From contig NZ_KB714609.1 in assembly GCF_000349565.1 (NCBI RefSeq), positions 282,618-321,156 of the forward strand: a stretch of DNA of 38,539 nt, given 5' to 3'. The translations under genes and the position numbers were made by a program. Below are positions 11,914 to 19,799 of this stretch, piece by piece. Source of the DNA: Curtobacterium flaccumfaciens UCD-AKU. Its GTDB lineage: Bacteria > Actinomycetota > Actinomycetes > Actinomycetales > Microbacteriaceae. The notes beneath the pieces were generated by a model that saw nothing but the letters and a program-made list of their open reading frames with translations, made no database searches and was not told where the DNA came from. Each line of letters opens with the position of its first letter. The stretch's first letter is position 1.

Positions 11914-12945
11914 TCAGTCGTTGTCGACGCTCTGGCGGATGCGGATGCCCTCGAGCACGTCCTGCGCGCGCTGCTCGTCCTGCTTCTCGATCTGGCGGGT
12001 GTCGCGCTCGGGGAGCTGGATGTCCTCCTCTGCACGGATGCCGGCCTGCAGCTCGCGGCCCCGCTCGATCTCGGCGTCGAACTCGGCACCGAAGAGCAGG
12101 GCGTTGTTCGTGATCCAGATCCACAGCAGGAACACGATGACCCCACCCAGGGAGCCGTACGTGGCGTTGTAGTTCGAGAAGTTCCCGACGTAGAACCCGA
12201 ACCCGACGCTCGCGATGACCCAGATGAGGATCGCCAGGATCGACCCGCCGCTGACCCAGCGGAACTTCGGCTGCTTGACGTTCGGCGACCAGTAGTAGAG
12301 CACCGCGACGACGATGATCGCGATGACGAGCAGGATCGGCCACTGCACGATGAGGAGCACGGTCGCGGCGACGTCGCCCAGGCCGATGACGTCGCCGAAG
12401 CTCCGGGCGAGCGGCCCGCTCACCAGCACGAGCAGGCCGACCACGAGCAGGACGACGGTGGTCACCGTGACGCCGAGCATGGTCGGGCGGAGCTTCCAGA
12501 TCGGCCGGCCCTCGCGGACGTTGTAGATCCGGTTCATCGAGCGACCGAAGGCGCCGACGTAGCCGGAGGCCGACCAGAGCGCGCCGACGACACCGACGAT
12601 GAACGTGATCGGGGCGGCGGGCGAGCGGACGAGCCCCTCGAGCGGCTCCCTGATCAGGTCCACGACCTGGTCGGACCCGATGTTGCCGATGATCTGCAGC
12701 AGGGTCTTGATCGTGTTGTCGGCCTGCCCGACCAGGCCGAGCAGCGACACGACCGCCAGCAGCCCGGGGAACAGCGCGAGCACCGAGTAGTACGTCAGGC
12801 TCGCGGCCAGGTCGGTGCACTGGTCGCTCGTGAACTCGCGCAGCGTCTTCTTCAGCGTGTAGACGAGCGTCGGCTTCTTCAGGTCGGTGGGGTTGTCGGG
12901 CTTCCGGGAGTCGTCCGGGTCCGGCTTCTGCTCTTCGTGCGCCAT
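11914..12945 (-). CDS. YihY/BrkB family inner membrane protein
   Basis: 343 aa. YihY/virulence factor BrkB family, historically misannotated as RNase BN. A charged 40-residue N-terminus leads into the diagnostic block DLAASLTYYSVLALFPGLL, then about six membrane segments including VIVFLLWIWITNNALLFGAE near the end. The tail (RGRELQAGIRAEEDIQLPER onward) is charged and cytoplasmic. Function is not established for the family; proposed roles involve envelope or transport. It starts 4 nt downstream of the DUF3618 gene, strongly suggesting co-transcription, a pairing common in actinobacteria. Confidence 0.9.
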   Translation of the reverse strand: MAHEEQKPDPDDSRKPDNPTDLKKPTLVYTLKKTLREFTSDQCTDLAASLTYYSVLALFPGLLAVVSLLGLVGQADNTIKTLLQIIGNIGSDQVVDLIREPLEGLVRSPAAPITFIVGVVGALWSASGYVGAFGRSMNRIYNVREGRPIWKLRPTMLGVTVTTVVLLVVGLLVLVSGPLARSFGDVIGLGDVAATVLLIVQWPILLVIAIIVVAVLYYWSPNVKQPKFRWVSGGSILAILIWVIASVGFGFYVGNFSNYNATYGSLGGVIVFLLWIWITNNALLFGAEFDAEIERGRELQAGIRAEEDIQLPERDTRQIEKQDEQRAQDVLEGIRIRQSVDND

Positions 12946-12949
12946 GGGA

Positions 12950-13465
12950 CTAGCCTCTCGCCTTCACGGCCGTCTTCGACCGCTTGACCGCCTGCTTGCG
13001 GTTCTTGTTCGCGCGTCGCTGCACCGCGGCGATGCCGACCTGCTGCTTCACGCGGCCCCGGTGTGCCGGGTCACGCTCGAGGGCTTCCTCGGCAGCCTTG
13101 GCTCGCGCCTTCCGACCCTTGCGACCTGCCTGCGCCCGCTCCTGCGCCGACGGGGCGTCGCCCCGAGCGCCGAACGGCAGCAGCGCGGTGAAGGCCGAGC
13201 TCGCCGGCGGCTGCGCCAGGTGCCCGGCGGGCTTGTTCCGGAGCGCGATGCCGAGGACGATCGCCGCGACACCGGTCAGGCCGGTCAGCCCCATCGCCAC
13301 CAGGGGCGTGGGGTCGCGGTGCCACCGCTGCTTCGTCTTGGCGACCGCCAGACGGGTGCGGGCGGGCAGGTCCGCGCGCCGCTTCAGCTCCGTCACGGTG
13401 TCCGTGATGCGCTCGCGCGTGCGCACGTTGGCGAGTTCGAGCTCGGGCAGACTGTCCTTGGCCAT
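12950..13465 (-). CDS. DUF3618-like protein
   Basis: 171 aa. The N-terminal helix LANVRTRERITDTVTELKRR has the DUF3618 pattern (R-x2-ITDTV-x-EL). It is followed by a membrane segment (PLVAMGLTGLTGVAAIVLGI) and a long very basic C-terminal tail rich in Lys/Arg/Ala, probably cytoplasmic. Start ATG 13465 is chosen because the family domain begins right there; the longer open frame to 14293 is an antisense shadow of the MBL gene. First gene of the probable four-gene minus-strand operon, divergent from the MBL-fold gene with 63 nt between starts. Confidence 0.8.
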   Translation of the reverse strand: MAKDSLPELELANVRTRERITDTVTELKRRADLPARTRLAVAKTKQRWHRDPTPLVAMGLTGLTGVAAIVLGIALRNKPAGHLAQPPASSAFTALLPFGARGDAPSAQERAQAGRKGRKARAKAAEEALERDPAHRGRVKQQVGIAAVQRRANKNRKQAVKRSKTAVKARG

Positions 13466-13528
13466 TCCCCATTTCGTACACGTCCCACCCGGGATGCTGC
13501 CCAGCAGCCCGCGCCTACCGTGCCGCAC

Positions 13529-14269
13529 ATGCTCTTCCGGGACACCGCCGAGGGGATCCACCGCCTCGAGATCGCTCACACCAACACGTACCTCGTCGAG
13601 ACCGGCGACCGGTTGCTCGTCATCGACGCGGGGTTGCCCGCCGCATGGCCGCACCTGCAGCTCGCCGTGCACGACCTGGGCTACACGCCCGATCGGGTGG
13701 AGGGCCTGCTGCTCACGCACGGGCACTTCGACCACGTCGGAACCGCTGCACGGATGCACCGCGACTGGGGCACGCCCGTCTTCGTGCACCCGGGCGACCG
13801 GCACCTCGCCGCGCACCCGTACTCGTACCGGCCCCAGGCGAACCGCTTCGGGTTCGTGGCGCTGCACCCGGGCGGCCTGCGTCCCCTGGGTCGGATGCTG
13901 CTCGCCGGTGCGGCCACGGTCGACGGCATCGCCGACACCGAGCCGCTGGAGAACCGCGCCGACGTGCCGGGCACCCCGTGGATCATCGAGACCCCCGGGC
14001 ACACCGACGGGCACGTGGCCCTGCACTTCGCCGACCGCGACGCCGTGATCGCCGGGGATGCGCTCGTCACCTTCGACCCGTACACCGGCGGGATCGGACC
14101 GCGGATCGTCGCACCTGCGGCGACGTCGGACGTCGACACGGCGGTCGCGTCGCTCGAGCTGCTGGCGGACACCGAGGCGAAGCACGTGCTGCCGGGCCAC
14201 GGGCAAGCCTGGTCGCTCGGCGTGCGGCGGGCCGTCGCGCAGGCGCGGCGGGCGGCCGGCGCCGCCTGA
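13529..14269 (+). CDS. MBL-fold metallo-hydrolase
   Basis: 246 aa, soluble. The metal-binding motif HxHxDH is present as THGHFDHVG (His64, His66, Asp68, His69). Later ligands are visible in ETPGHTDGHVAL (His), VIAGDALVTFDP (Asp) and VLPGHGQAWS (His), so the dinuclear zinc site looks complete. The substrate cannot be told; this general type includes glyoxalase II-like, lactonase-like and quorum-quenching-like enzymes. ATG 13529 is chosen; an in-frame GTG three codons upstream is possible and no strong ribosome site is seen. A 6-bp hairpin (14270-14286) begins right after the stop codon. Confidence 0.88.
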   Translation: MLFRDTAEGIHRLEIAHTNTYLVETGDRLLVIDAGLPAAWPHLQLAVHDLGYTPDRVEGLLLTHGHFDHVGTAARMHRDWGTPVFVHPGDRHLAAHPYSYRPQANRFGFVALHPGGLRPLGRMLLAGAATVDGIADTEPLENRADVPGTPWIIETPGHTDGHVALHFADRDAVIAGDALVTFDPYTGGIGPRIVAPAATSDVDTAVASLELLADTEAKHVLPGHGQAWSLGVRRAVAQARRAAGAA

Positions 14270-14332
14270 CGCGAGACCAGCTCGCGGGTCCACGCGCGCA
14301 GCGACACGTCACGGGCGCTCCGACGCGTGGAC
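14270..14332 (+). terminator. Possible terminator hairpins after the MBL gene
   Basis: CGCGAG-accag-CTCGCG (14270-14286) starts directly after the stop codon. A second inverted repeat pairs GTCCACGCG (14288-14296) with CGCGTGGAC (14324-14332). There is no T-tract, so termination is uncertain. Confidence 0.35.
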
Positions 14333-14375
14333 TGTCGGTGAGCGCGAAAGGTCCCCGACGCGGTGGAGCGACCGA

Positions 14376-14425
14376 CGACGGCCTGGAGGCGCGGTGCGGG
14401 CCCGCCCCGTGCCTCCAGGCCGTCG
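14376..14425. repeat. Family A palindromic element (perfect 15-bp stem)
   Basis: CGACGGCCTGGAGGC (14376-14390) pairs perfectly with 14411-14425. The 20-nt interior pairs again around GCGGGCCCGC, so the whole element folds as one long hairpin. It lies between the convergent MBL and Gfo/Idh/MocA genes, 11 nt from the latter's stop, and would serve as a bidirectional terminator. The same word recurs at 25060-25103 and 29528-29570. Confidence 0.8.
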
Positions 14426-14435
14426 GTGGGTGCGG

Positions 14436-15479
14436 TCAGGACGGGACGACGACGTCCTCGGGCAGGCCGGACGCCGCGGAGCGGCCGGCGGCCTCCATCA
14501 GCGCGAGGCTCCGCAGGTTGTCGCGCCCACTCGTCTCCGGGGCGGGGCCGCCCTGCACCGAGCGGGCGAACGCCTGCAGGCCGCCCTGGCGGTCGGTGTG
14601 TGCGAGCACGGGGAGCTCGACCACTTCGGCCTCGTCGTCCTGGGTGCGGCGGACGGTCACCCGGTCGCCGGCAACGGCGTTCGGCTCGCCGTCGCGGCTC
14701 GTGAACCAGACTTCGCCGTCCTCACCCTCGATGCTCCACTCGCCGGCCCACGCGGTGCGCGGGCCGCGGCTCAGCCAGCTGCCGCGGTAGTTGACGACCG
14801 TGCCGCCGTCGAGCTCGATGATCATCGAGGCGACCGCTTCGTCCTGGTACTTGCTGTAGGCGGGGTAGCTGGCCTTGGCGAAGACGCGAACGGCCTCTTG
14901 CCCGGTGATCATCCGGAGCAGGTCGAAGTGGTGGATCGCCATGTCGTTGATCATCGCGTGCGGGAACCGGTAGTGCGGGTACGTCTCGGCGGGCTGGTCG
15001 TTGTCCCACTGCCGGAAGTCGACGTTGATCGCGGAGACCTCACCGACGACGTCGGCCTCGAGCATCTCCTGCACGACCCGCGGTGCCGGGTACCAGCGGT
15101 AGTTCTGGCTGACCTGCAGCACCAGGCCGAGCTCCTCGGCGCGGCGGACCGCGGTGACGGCCTCGTCGGTGGTGTTCGCGAACGGCTTCTCGACCAGGAC
15201 GTGCTTGCCGGCCTCGAGCGCCTCGAGCGCGAGCGGCACGTGCGTCACGGCCGGGGCGGTGATGACGACGGCATCGGCCTCGACCGTGGCGAGCGCCTCG
15301 GTCAGGGACGCGAACGCGGCGGAGGCCGGGAGCCCGAGGTCGGTCCGCACGGCCTCGAGCGTCGGCGCCGACGGGTCGACGATCCCGACCACCTGCACTT
15401 CCGACACCTCTGGGATGGCGGTGCGGGCCCAGTTGCCGCCCCACCCTCCGAGACCGACGTGGATGATCCGGACGCTCAT
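14436..15479 (-). CDS. Gfo/Idh/MocA family oxidoreductase
   Basis: 347 aa. NAD(P)-dependent dehydrogenase family acting mostly on sugars and cyclitols. The Rossmann motif is VGLGGWGGNW (residues 8-17) and the diagnostic EKPFANT has Glu97-Lys98-Pro99, where Lys98 is the usual catalytic-region Lys. The C-terminal alpha/beta domain contains INDMAIHHFDLLRMITG, which has the D-x3-H pattern of the active site. Start ATG 15479 has AAGGAG 6-7 nt upstream. Substrate unknown. It follows the carotenoid operon on the same strand after a hairpin and probably has its own promoter. Confidence 0.9.
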   Translation of the reverse strand: MSVRIIHVGLGGWGGNWARTAIPEVSEVQVVGIVDPSAPTLEAVRTDLGLPASAAFASLTEALATVEADAVVITAPAVTHVPLALEALEAGKHVLVEKPFANTTDEAVTAVRRAEELGLVLQVSQNYRWYPAPRVVQEMLEADVVGEVSAINVDFRQWDNDQPAETYPHYRFPHAMINDMAIHHFDLLRMITGQEAVRVFAKASYPAYSKYQDEAVASMIIELDGGTVVNYRGSWLSRGPRTAWAGEWSIEGEDGEVWFTSRDGEPNAVAGDRVTVRRTQDDEAEVVELPVLAHTDRQGGLQAFARSVQGGPAPETSGRDNLRSLALMEAAGRSAASGLPEDVVVPS

Positions 15480-15516
15480 GCGTGCACTCCTTCGTGGCTG
15501 CCGTCGTGGCTGGTGT

Positions 15517-15539
15517 CGCACCACGGTCGCCGCGGTGCG
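15517..15539 (-). terminator. Putative terminator of the carotenoid operon
   Basis: CGCACCACGG (15517-15526), loop TCG, CCGCGGTGCG (15530-15539) form a 10-position stem with one A-C mismatch. It lies 13 nt past the crtEb stop codon when read on the minus strand. No T-tract follows. Confidence 0.4.
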
Positions 15540-15552
15540 TGCGTCCAGTCTG

Positions 15553-16479
15553 TCAGTGCGTGTAGGCGTACGCGATGAGTGCCATCGTGACGATGAAGCC
15601 CGCCAGGTAGTTGATCCAGAGGAACCGCTTCCAGCCGGCGTTCGCGGCCTCGGCGCCCTGGTCGGTGATGTTCCACCACGGCAGCACGTTGAGCGCGTAC
15701 GGGAGGACCACGATCGCGGCGATCGGCCCGGGGAACGCCGAGAACAGCAGGGCGACGCCGGCGACCAGGTACGCGACGAAGGCCAGCCGCACGGTCGCCC
15801 GCGCACCGATGACGGTGGCGACCGAGCCGATGCCGCCGGCCCGGTCGGCCAGGACGTCCTGCACGGCACCGAACGCGTGCGAGGCCACGCCCCACAGGAA
15901 GAACGCGATGCACACGGCGACGAGCTCGCCGGTCCAGTGCGGCCCCGCGAGGGCGAGACCGAAGATCGCCGGCGAGACGAAGTGCGTGCTCGACGTGAGC
16001 GAGTCGAGGAACGGCTTCTCCTTGAACCGCAGCCCCGGCGCCGAGTACGCGATGACCGCGAAGACGCTGATCGCCAGGACGAGCCACGACCACGGACCGT
16101 TGCCGCTGACCGCGCCGAGCACCACGAGCGCGACGAGGAAGGGGACGTTCGTGACGACGACGGCCCACAGCGTGGCACGGTGCACGCTCCTGTCGAGCAG
16201 GGCGCCCTCGACGCCGCCCTTCCGCGGGTTGCGCAGGTCGGACTCGTAGTCGAAGACGTCGTTGATGCCGTACATCGCCAGGTTGTAGGGCACCAGGAAG
16301 TACACGACACCGACCAGGAACGCGATCAGCGAGAACCCGCCGCCGCCCTCGACGCCGACCCCGCTGCCGAGCAGGTACGCCGCGCCGAACGGGTACGCGG
16401 TGTTCACCCAGCTGATCGGCCGCGACGACACGAACAGGGCGCGCAGGGTCGACGGCCTGGAGGCGGTGCTGGCGTTCAC
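15553..16479 (-). CDS. crtEb: Lycopene elongase/hydratase-type prenyltransferase (C50 carotenoid)
   Basis: 308 aa, UbiA-type membrane prenyltransferase. It adds C5 prenyl units from DMAPP to both ends of lycopene, giving the acyclic C50 precursor (flavuxanthin type). The first Asp-rich motif is NDVFDYESD and the second is DVLADRAGG, both on cytoplasmic loops of a protein with about eight or nine membrane segments. GTG 16479 overlaps the crtYf stop as GTGA. It is the last gene of the operon. The family A word GCCTGGAGGC, preceded by CGAC and one G, is embedded in codons near its 5' end (16450-16465), matching the arm of the hairpin at 14376. Confidence 0.92.
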   Translation of the reverse strand: MNASTASRPSTLRALFVSSRPISWVNTAYPFGAAYLLGSGVGVEGGGGFSLIAFLVGVVYFLVPYNLAMYGINDVFDYESDLRNPRKGGVEGALLDRSVHRATLWAVVVTNVPFLVALVVLGAVSGNGPWSWLVLAISVFAVIAYSAPGLRFKEKPFLDSLTSSTHFVSPAIFGLALAGPHWTGELVAVCIAFFLWGVASHAFGAVQDVLADRAGGIGSVATVIGARATVRLAFVAYLVAGVALLFSAFPGPIAAIVVLPYALNVLPWWNITDQGAEAANAGWKRFLWINYLAGFIVTMALIAYAYTH

Positions 16480-16895
16480 TTCGTGTCCTCTGCTGGTGCT
16501 GGCTCCGCTGGTGCTGGTGCTGGGGTCGGGTGGGGCGCGGGGCGCGCGCCGGTCCGGTCGAACAGGACCCACAGGCTGGGCAGCAGCACGATGGCGGACA
16601 TCGCGTAGGCGAGGTCTTCGACCGGGATCGCACCGATCTTCGCACCGCTGATGAGCGAGGGGTCGTAGGCGACGATGCGCAGCGTGACGATGACGTTGTC
16701 GAACACCATCGTCATCACCAGCAGCGCGATGCCCGCGATCACGGACGTGAGCACCGCGACCCGGCGACCCACCGCGGGCAGCCGACCCGCGGCGCGTGCA
16801 CGGCGCGCGGCGACGACCCCGGCGATGACGCCGACGGCGGCCGTGACGCCGAAGAACGGCAGGGCCAGGAGCGCGTACGCCCCGGCGCCGTTCAC
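16476..16895 (-). CDS. crtYf: C50 carotenoid cyclase subunit CrtYf-like
   Basis: 139 aa, three membrane segments (for example ALLALPFFGVTAAVGVIAGV). One of two small heterodimeric lycopene-cyclase-type subunits that close the rings of the C50 carotenoid. The end ring can be epsilon (decaprenoxanthin), gamma (sarcinaxanthin) or beta (C.p.450 type), which sequence reading cannot decide. GTG 16895 overlaps the crtYe stop as GTGA. The C-terminus is an unusual Ala/Pro tail (residues about 120-139, PAPHPTPAPAPAEPAPAED). Start chosen for coupling and because upstream frame residues look like a shadow. Confidence 0.88.
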   Translation of the reverse strand: MNGAGAYALLALPFFGVTAAVGVIAGVVAARRARAAGRLPAVGRRVAVLTSVIAGIALLVMTMVFDNVIVTLRIVAYDPSLISGAKIGAIPVEDLAYAMSAIVLLPSLWVLFDRTGARPAPHPTPAPAPAEPAPAEDTK

Positions 16896-17224
16896 GCCTG
16901 CCGCCGGTCGGTCGCCCGCTGGACGAGCGGCCGGACGAACCCGACCAGGTCCATCGTCGAGTAGCAGAGCAGCAGCAGGAAGAAGAGCTCCTCGAGCGGG
17001 ACCTCGGGCGCCAGGAGCACCCCGGTGAGCAGGTTCTGCGGCCCGATGAAGAAGATGCCGGCCGCGACACCGGCGATGTCCCACACCATGAAGAACGCGA
17101 CCCCGACGACCGTCACGGCCGCCGCCCGCCACGGCGCCCGCCAGAAGAACAACCGGAAGCGGGCGTCCAGCACGGTCATGCCGACCAGGGACACCACCAG
17201 GCCGGCGAGGTACAGCCCGGGCAT
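16892..17224 (-). CDS. crtYe: C50 carotenoid cyclase subunit CrtYe-like
   Basis: 110 aa, a small membrane protein with about three hydrophobic segments. The family motif region VPLEELFFLLLLCYSTM is present, and the ordering with CrtYf matches heterodimeric CrtYe/CrtYf (LbtB/LbtC, CrtYg/CrtYh) cyclases. ATG 17224 shares one base with the crtI stop (TGATG), so expression is coupled. The longer open frame to 17332 is rejected because it is low-complexity and runs into crtI. Both subunits are expected to be needed for ring formation. Confidence 0.88.
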   Translation of the reverse strand: MPGLYLAGLVVSLVGMTVLDARFRLFFWRAPWRAAAVTVVGVAFFMVWDIAGVAAGIFFIGPQNLLTGVLLAPEVPLEELFFLLLLCYSTMDLVGFVRPLVQRATDRRQA

Positions 17225-18864
17225 CAGGCGGTCTCGGTCCGGTCCCTCGGGGCCCCGAGGGGTGTCGGCAGCGGCTCGGTGCTCCGGTCGCCGTGGATGC
17301 GCTTGAGCAGGACCTCGGCGCTGATCAGGCACATCGGCAGACCGATGCCCGGGATCGTCGAGGCGCCGACGTAGTACAGCCCCTCGACCTTCTTCGACGC
17401 GTTCTTCTCGCGGAAGAACGCGCTCTGCTTCAGCGTGTGCGCCGGACCGAGCATCGAGCCGCTCCAGGCGTTCAGGTCGTCGGCGAAGTCGCGGGGCCCG
17501 ATGGTGCGACGGACCCGGATGCGGTCGCGCAGGTCCGGCACCCCGGCACGCTCGGCCAGCACGTCGATCGCACGGTCGGCGATCTGCTCGACCTGGTAGT
17601 CACCGGCGCCGTCGATGCCACCCTTGCCGATCGACAGGTCGGCGGGCAGGGGCACCAGGATGAACAGGTTGCTGGTGCCGGGCGGGGAGACGCTCGGGTC
17701 GGTCTCGGACGGGGCGCAGACGTAGATCGACGCGGGGTCCGGCACGTGCCGGTCGTCCCCGAAGATCGCGCCGAAGTTGGCCTTCCAGTCCGCGGTGAAC
17801 ATCAGGGTGTGGTGCAACAGCCCCGGCGTCGGACCGTCGATGCCCAGGTACACGAGCACCGCGCTCGGCCCCGGGTCGCGCTTCTTCCAGTGGTCGGCAC
17901 CGTGGGTGCGGTGCTCCCGCTCGAGCAGCTGCATCTCGGTGTGCTGCAGGTCGGCCGCGCTGACCACGAGGTCCGCGGGGGCCGTGTGCTGCACGCCGTC
18001 GCGGTCGCGGTGGACGACACCGGTGGCGACGCCGTCCTCGACGACGATCCGTTCGACCTTCGCACCGGCGATGATCTTCGCGCCATCGGCACGGGCGACC
18101 CGCTCGACGGCGGAGATCACCTCGGTGATGCCGCCCTTCGGGTAGAGCACGCCGTCGGACAGGTCCAGGTGGCTCATCAGGTGGTACATGCTCGGCGCCG
18201 CGTACGGGCTCGTGCCGAGGAACACCGCCGGGTAGCCGAGGATCTGCCACAGGCGGCGATCGCGCACGGCGGTCTCGGCGAAGGTCGAGAGCGGCTCGAG
18301 CAGCAGGCGCGCGAGCTTCGGCAGGCGCCGGAGCACGTCGGGTGCCGCGAGCTTCGTGAGGTCCTGGAACGTCGTGTACAGGAACCGGCGGACGGCCATC
18401 CGGTAGGTGTCCTCGGCCGACGCCAGGTACTTCCGCATCCGCTCGCCGGCACCGGGCTCGATGGACTCGAACAGCTCGATGTTGGCCTCGGCGTCGGCGC
18501 GCAGGTCGATCGGCTCGTCGTGGCCCTCGCTGTAGACGCGGTAGCCGGGGTCGAGCTTCACCAGGTCGAGCTCGGCCTCGGCTGACGTGCCGAGCAGCTG
18601 GAAGAAGTGGTCGAACACCTCGGGCATGAGGTACCACGACGGCCCGGTGTCGAACCGGAACCCGTCCTGCTCCCACGAACCGGCACGGCCGCCGAGCTGC
18701 GTGCGCTGCTCGAGCACCGTCACCGAGAAGCCGTCGCGGGCGAGCAGCGCAGCGGCCGCCAGGCCGCTGATGCCGCCGCCGATGACGACGGCACGACGTG
18801 CCGGCACCTTGCGCCGGGTGGTGGGGGCGACCGTCTTCGGTCGGGAGGCGCGGGGCGGGGTCAT
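17224..18864 (-). CDS. crtI: Phytoene desaturase (lycopene-forming)
   Basis: 546 aa, FAD-dependent CrtI-type desaturase converting phytoene to lycopene at the membrane. The dinucleotide-binding motif VVIGGGISGLAAA is near residues 26-38, followed by EQRTQLGGRAGSW and FDTGPSWYLMPEVFDHFF typical of CrtI. The C-terminal carotenoid-binding signature is LYYVGASTIPGIGLPMCLIS. A short basic N-terminal extension precedes the FAD motif. ATG overlaps the crtB stop as ATGA. Length is somewhat above the common 490-510 aa because of the N- and C-terminal extensions (PLPTPLGAPRDRTETA). Confidence 0.95.
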   Translation of the reverse strand: MTPPRASRPKTVAPTTRRKVPARRAVVIGGGISGLAAAALLARDGFSVTVLEQRTQLGGRAGSWEQDGFRFDTGPSWYLMPEVFDHFFQLLGTSAEAELDLVKLDPGYRVYSEGHDEPIDLRADAEANIELFESIEPGAGERMRKYLASAEDTYRMAVRRFLYTTFQDLTKLAAPDVLRRLPKLARLLLEPLSTFAETAVRDRRLWQILGYPAVFLGTSPYAAPSMYHLMSHLDLSDGVLYPKGGITEVISAVERVARADGAKIIAGAKVERIVVEDGVATGVVHRDRDGVQHTAPADLVVSAADLQHTEMQLLEREHRTHGADHWKKRDPGPSAVLVYLGIDGPTPGLLHHTLMFTADWKANFGAIFGDDRHVPDPASIYVCAPSETDPSVSPPGTSNLFILVPLPADLSIGKGGIDGAGDYQVEQIADRAIDVLAERAGVPDLRDRIRVRRTIGPRDFADDLNAWSGSMLGPAHTLKQSAFFREKNASKKVEGLYYVGASTIPGIGLPMCLISAEVLLKRIHGDRSTEPLPTPLGAPRDRTETA

Positions 18865-19799
18865 GACGAGCCTCCCGGCCGGTGGGTGGTTGCGCGCGAC
18901 CGGAGCGGTCCGCGTCCGGCGAGGACCTGTGCCGCGAGGCGGACCTTCACCGGGTTGGGGACGCGCACGCGCGTCGTGACGAGACGGCTCGCCGGGGTGC
19001 GCGCGAGTCGGTCGTTGAGTTCCTGGAAGAGCGCGTGTGCGAGCCCGACGGCGTTGCGGGCATCGGCCGGCAGCAGGCGGATCGTCCGCGCGGCGTGGTC
19101 GAGGTCGGCCTGCACGTCGGCGACCAGGCGGTGCTTCGTGGCCTCGTCGAAGGAACGGATGTCGACGCCCGGGAAATACGAGCGACCGAGCACCTCGAAG
19201 TCGGCGTGCAGGTCACGCAGGAAGTTCACCTTCTGGAACGCCGCACCGAGCGCACGCGCCCCGGCGACGAGCTCGGCCTGGTCGAACGTCGGCTTGCCCG
19301 CGCGGTACACGAACGCACGCAGGCACATCAGGCCCACGACCTCGGCCGAGCCGTACACGTACGCGTCGAACGAGGCGTCGTCGTGCTCGGTGCGCTCGAG
19401 GTCCATGCGCATCGAGGCGAAGAACGGGGCGGTGAGCTCGGCGCCGAAGCCGGTGGTGCGGGCGGTGCGGGCGAAGGCGTGGACCACCGGGTTCACCGAG
19501 AAGCCGAGCGCGATGGCCCGTTCGGTGTCGGCCTCGAGCTCGTCGAGCACGGTCCGGGCGAGCTCGCGGTCGAGCCCGGCCTCGGTCGCGGGGCCGTCGA
19601 CGACCTCGTCCGCGACGCGGACCAGCGCGTAGACGTTGCGGATGTGCTCGCGCGTGTCGCGGGCGAGCATGCGGCTCGCCAGGCCGAAGGACGTGGAGTA
19701 CCGGTCGATGACGACACCCGACGCGGCCTCGGCCGTCGCGTCGTAGAGCTGGAGGCGAGCCGGACGGGATCCGGTCGCCGTGGTGGTGCTGTGGGTCAC
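18861..19799 (-). CDS. crtB: Phytoene synthase
   Basis: 312 aa, squalene/phytoene synthase family, condensing two GGPP molecules to phytoene. The first Asp-rich motif is DEVVD (residues 64-68) in YALVRVADEVVDG; the second region is NFLRDLHADFEVLGRSYFP. The GTG start at 19799 overlaps the crtE stop as GTGA; this coupling fixes the start despite GTG use. Soluble/peripheral membrane enzyme. Confidence 0.95.
   Translation of the reverse strand: MTHSTTTATGSRPARLQLYDATAEAASGVVIDRYSTSFGLASRMLARDTREHIRNVYALVRVADEVVDGPATEAGLDRELARTVLDELEADTERAIALGFSVNPVVHAFARTARTTGFGAELTAPFFASMRMDLERTEHDDASFDAYVYGSAEVVGLMCLRAFVYRAGKPTFDQAELVAGARALGAAFQKVNFLRDLHADFEVLGRSYFPGVDIRSFDEATKHRLVADVQADLDHAARTIRLLPADARNAVGLAHALFQELNDRLARTPASRLVTTRVRVPNPVKVRLAAQVLAGRGPLRSRATTHRPGGSS

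Noticed and set aside
12950..14293. Extended 447-aa version of the DUF3618 gene
   Set aside because: The extra N-terminal part is antisense to the MBL-fold gene and has no family features; the start at 13465 matches the DUF3618 beginning.
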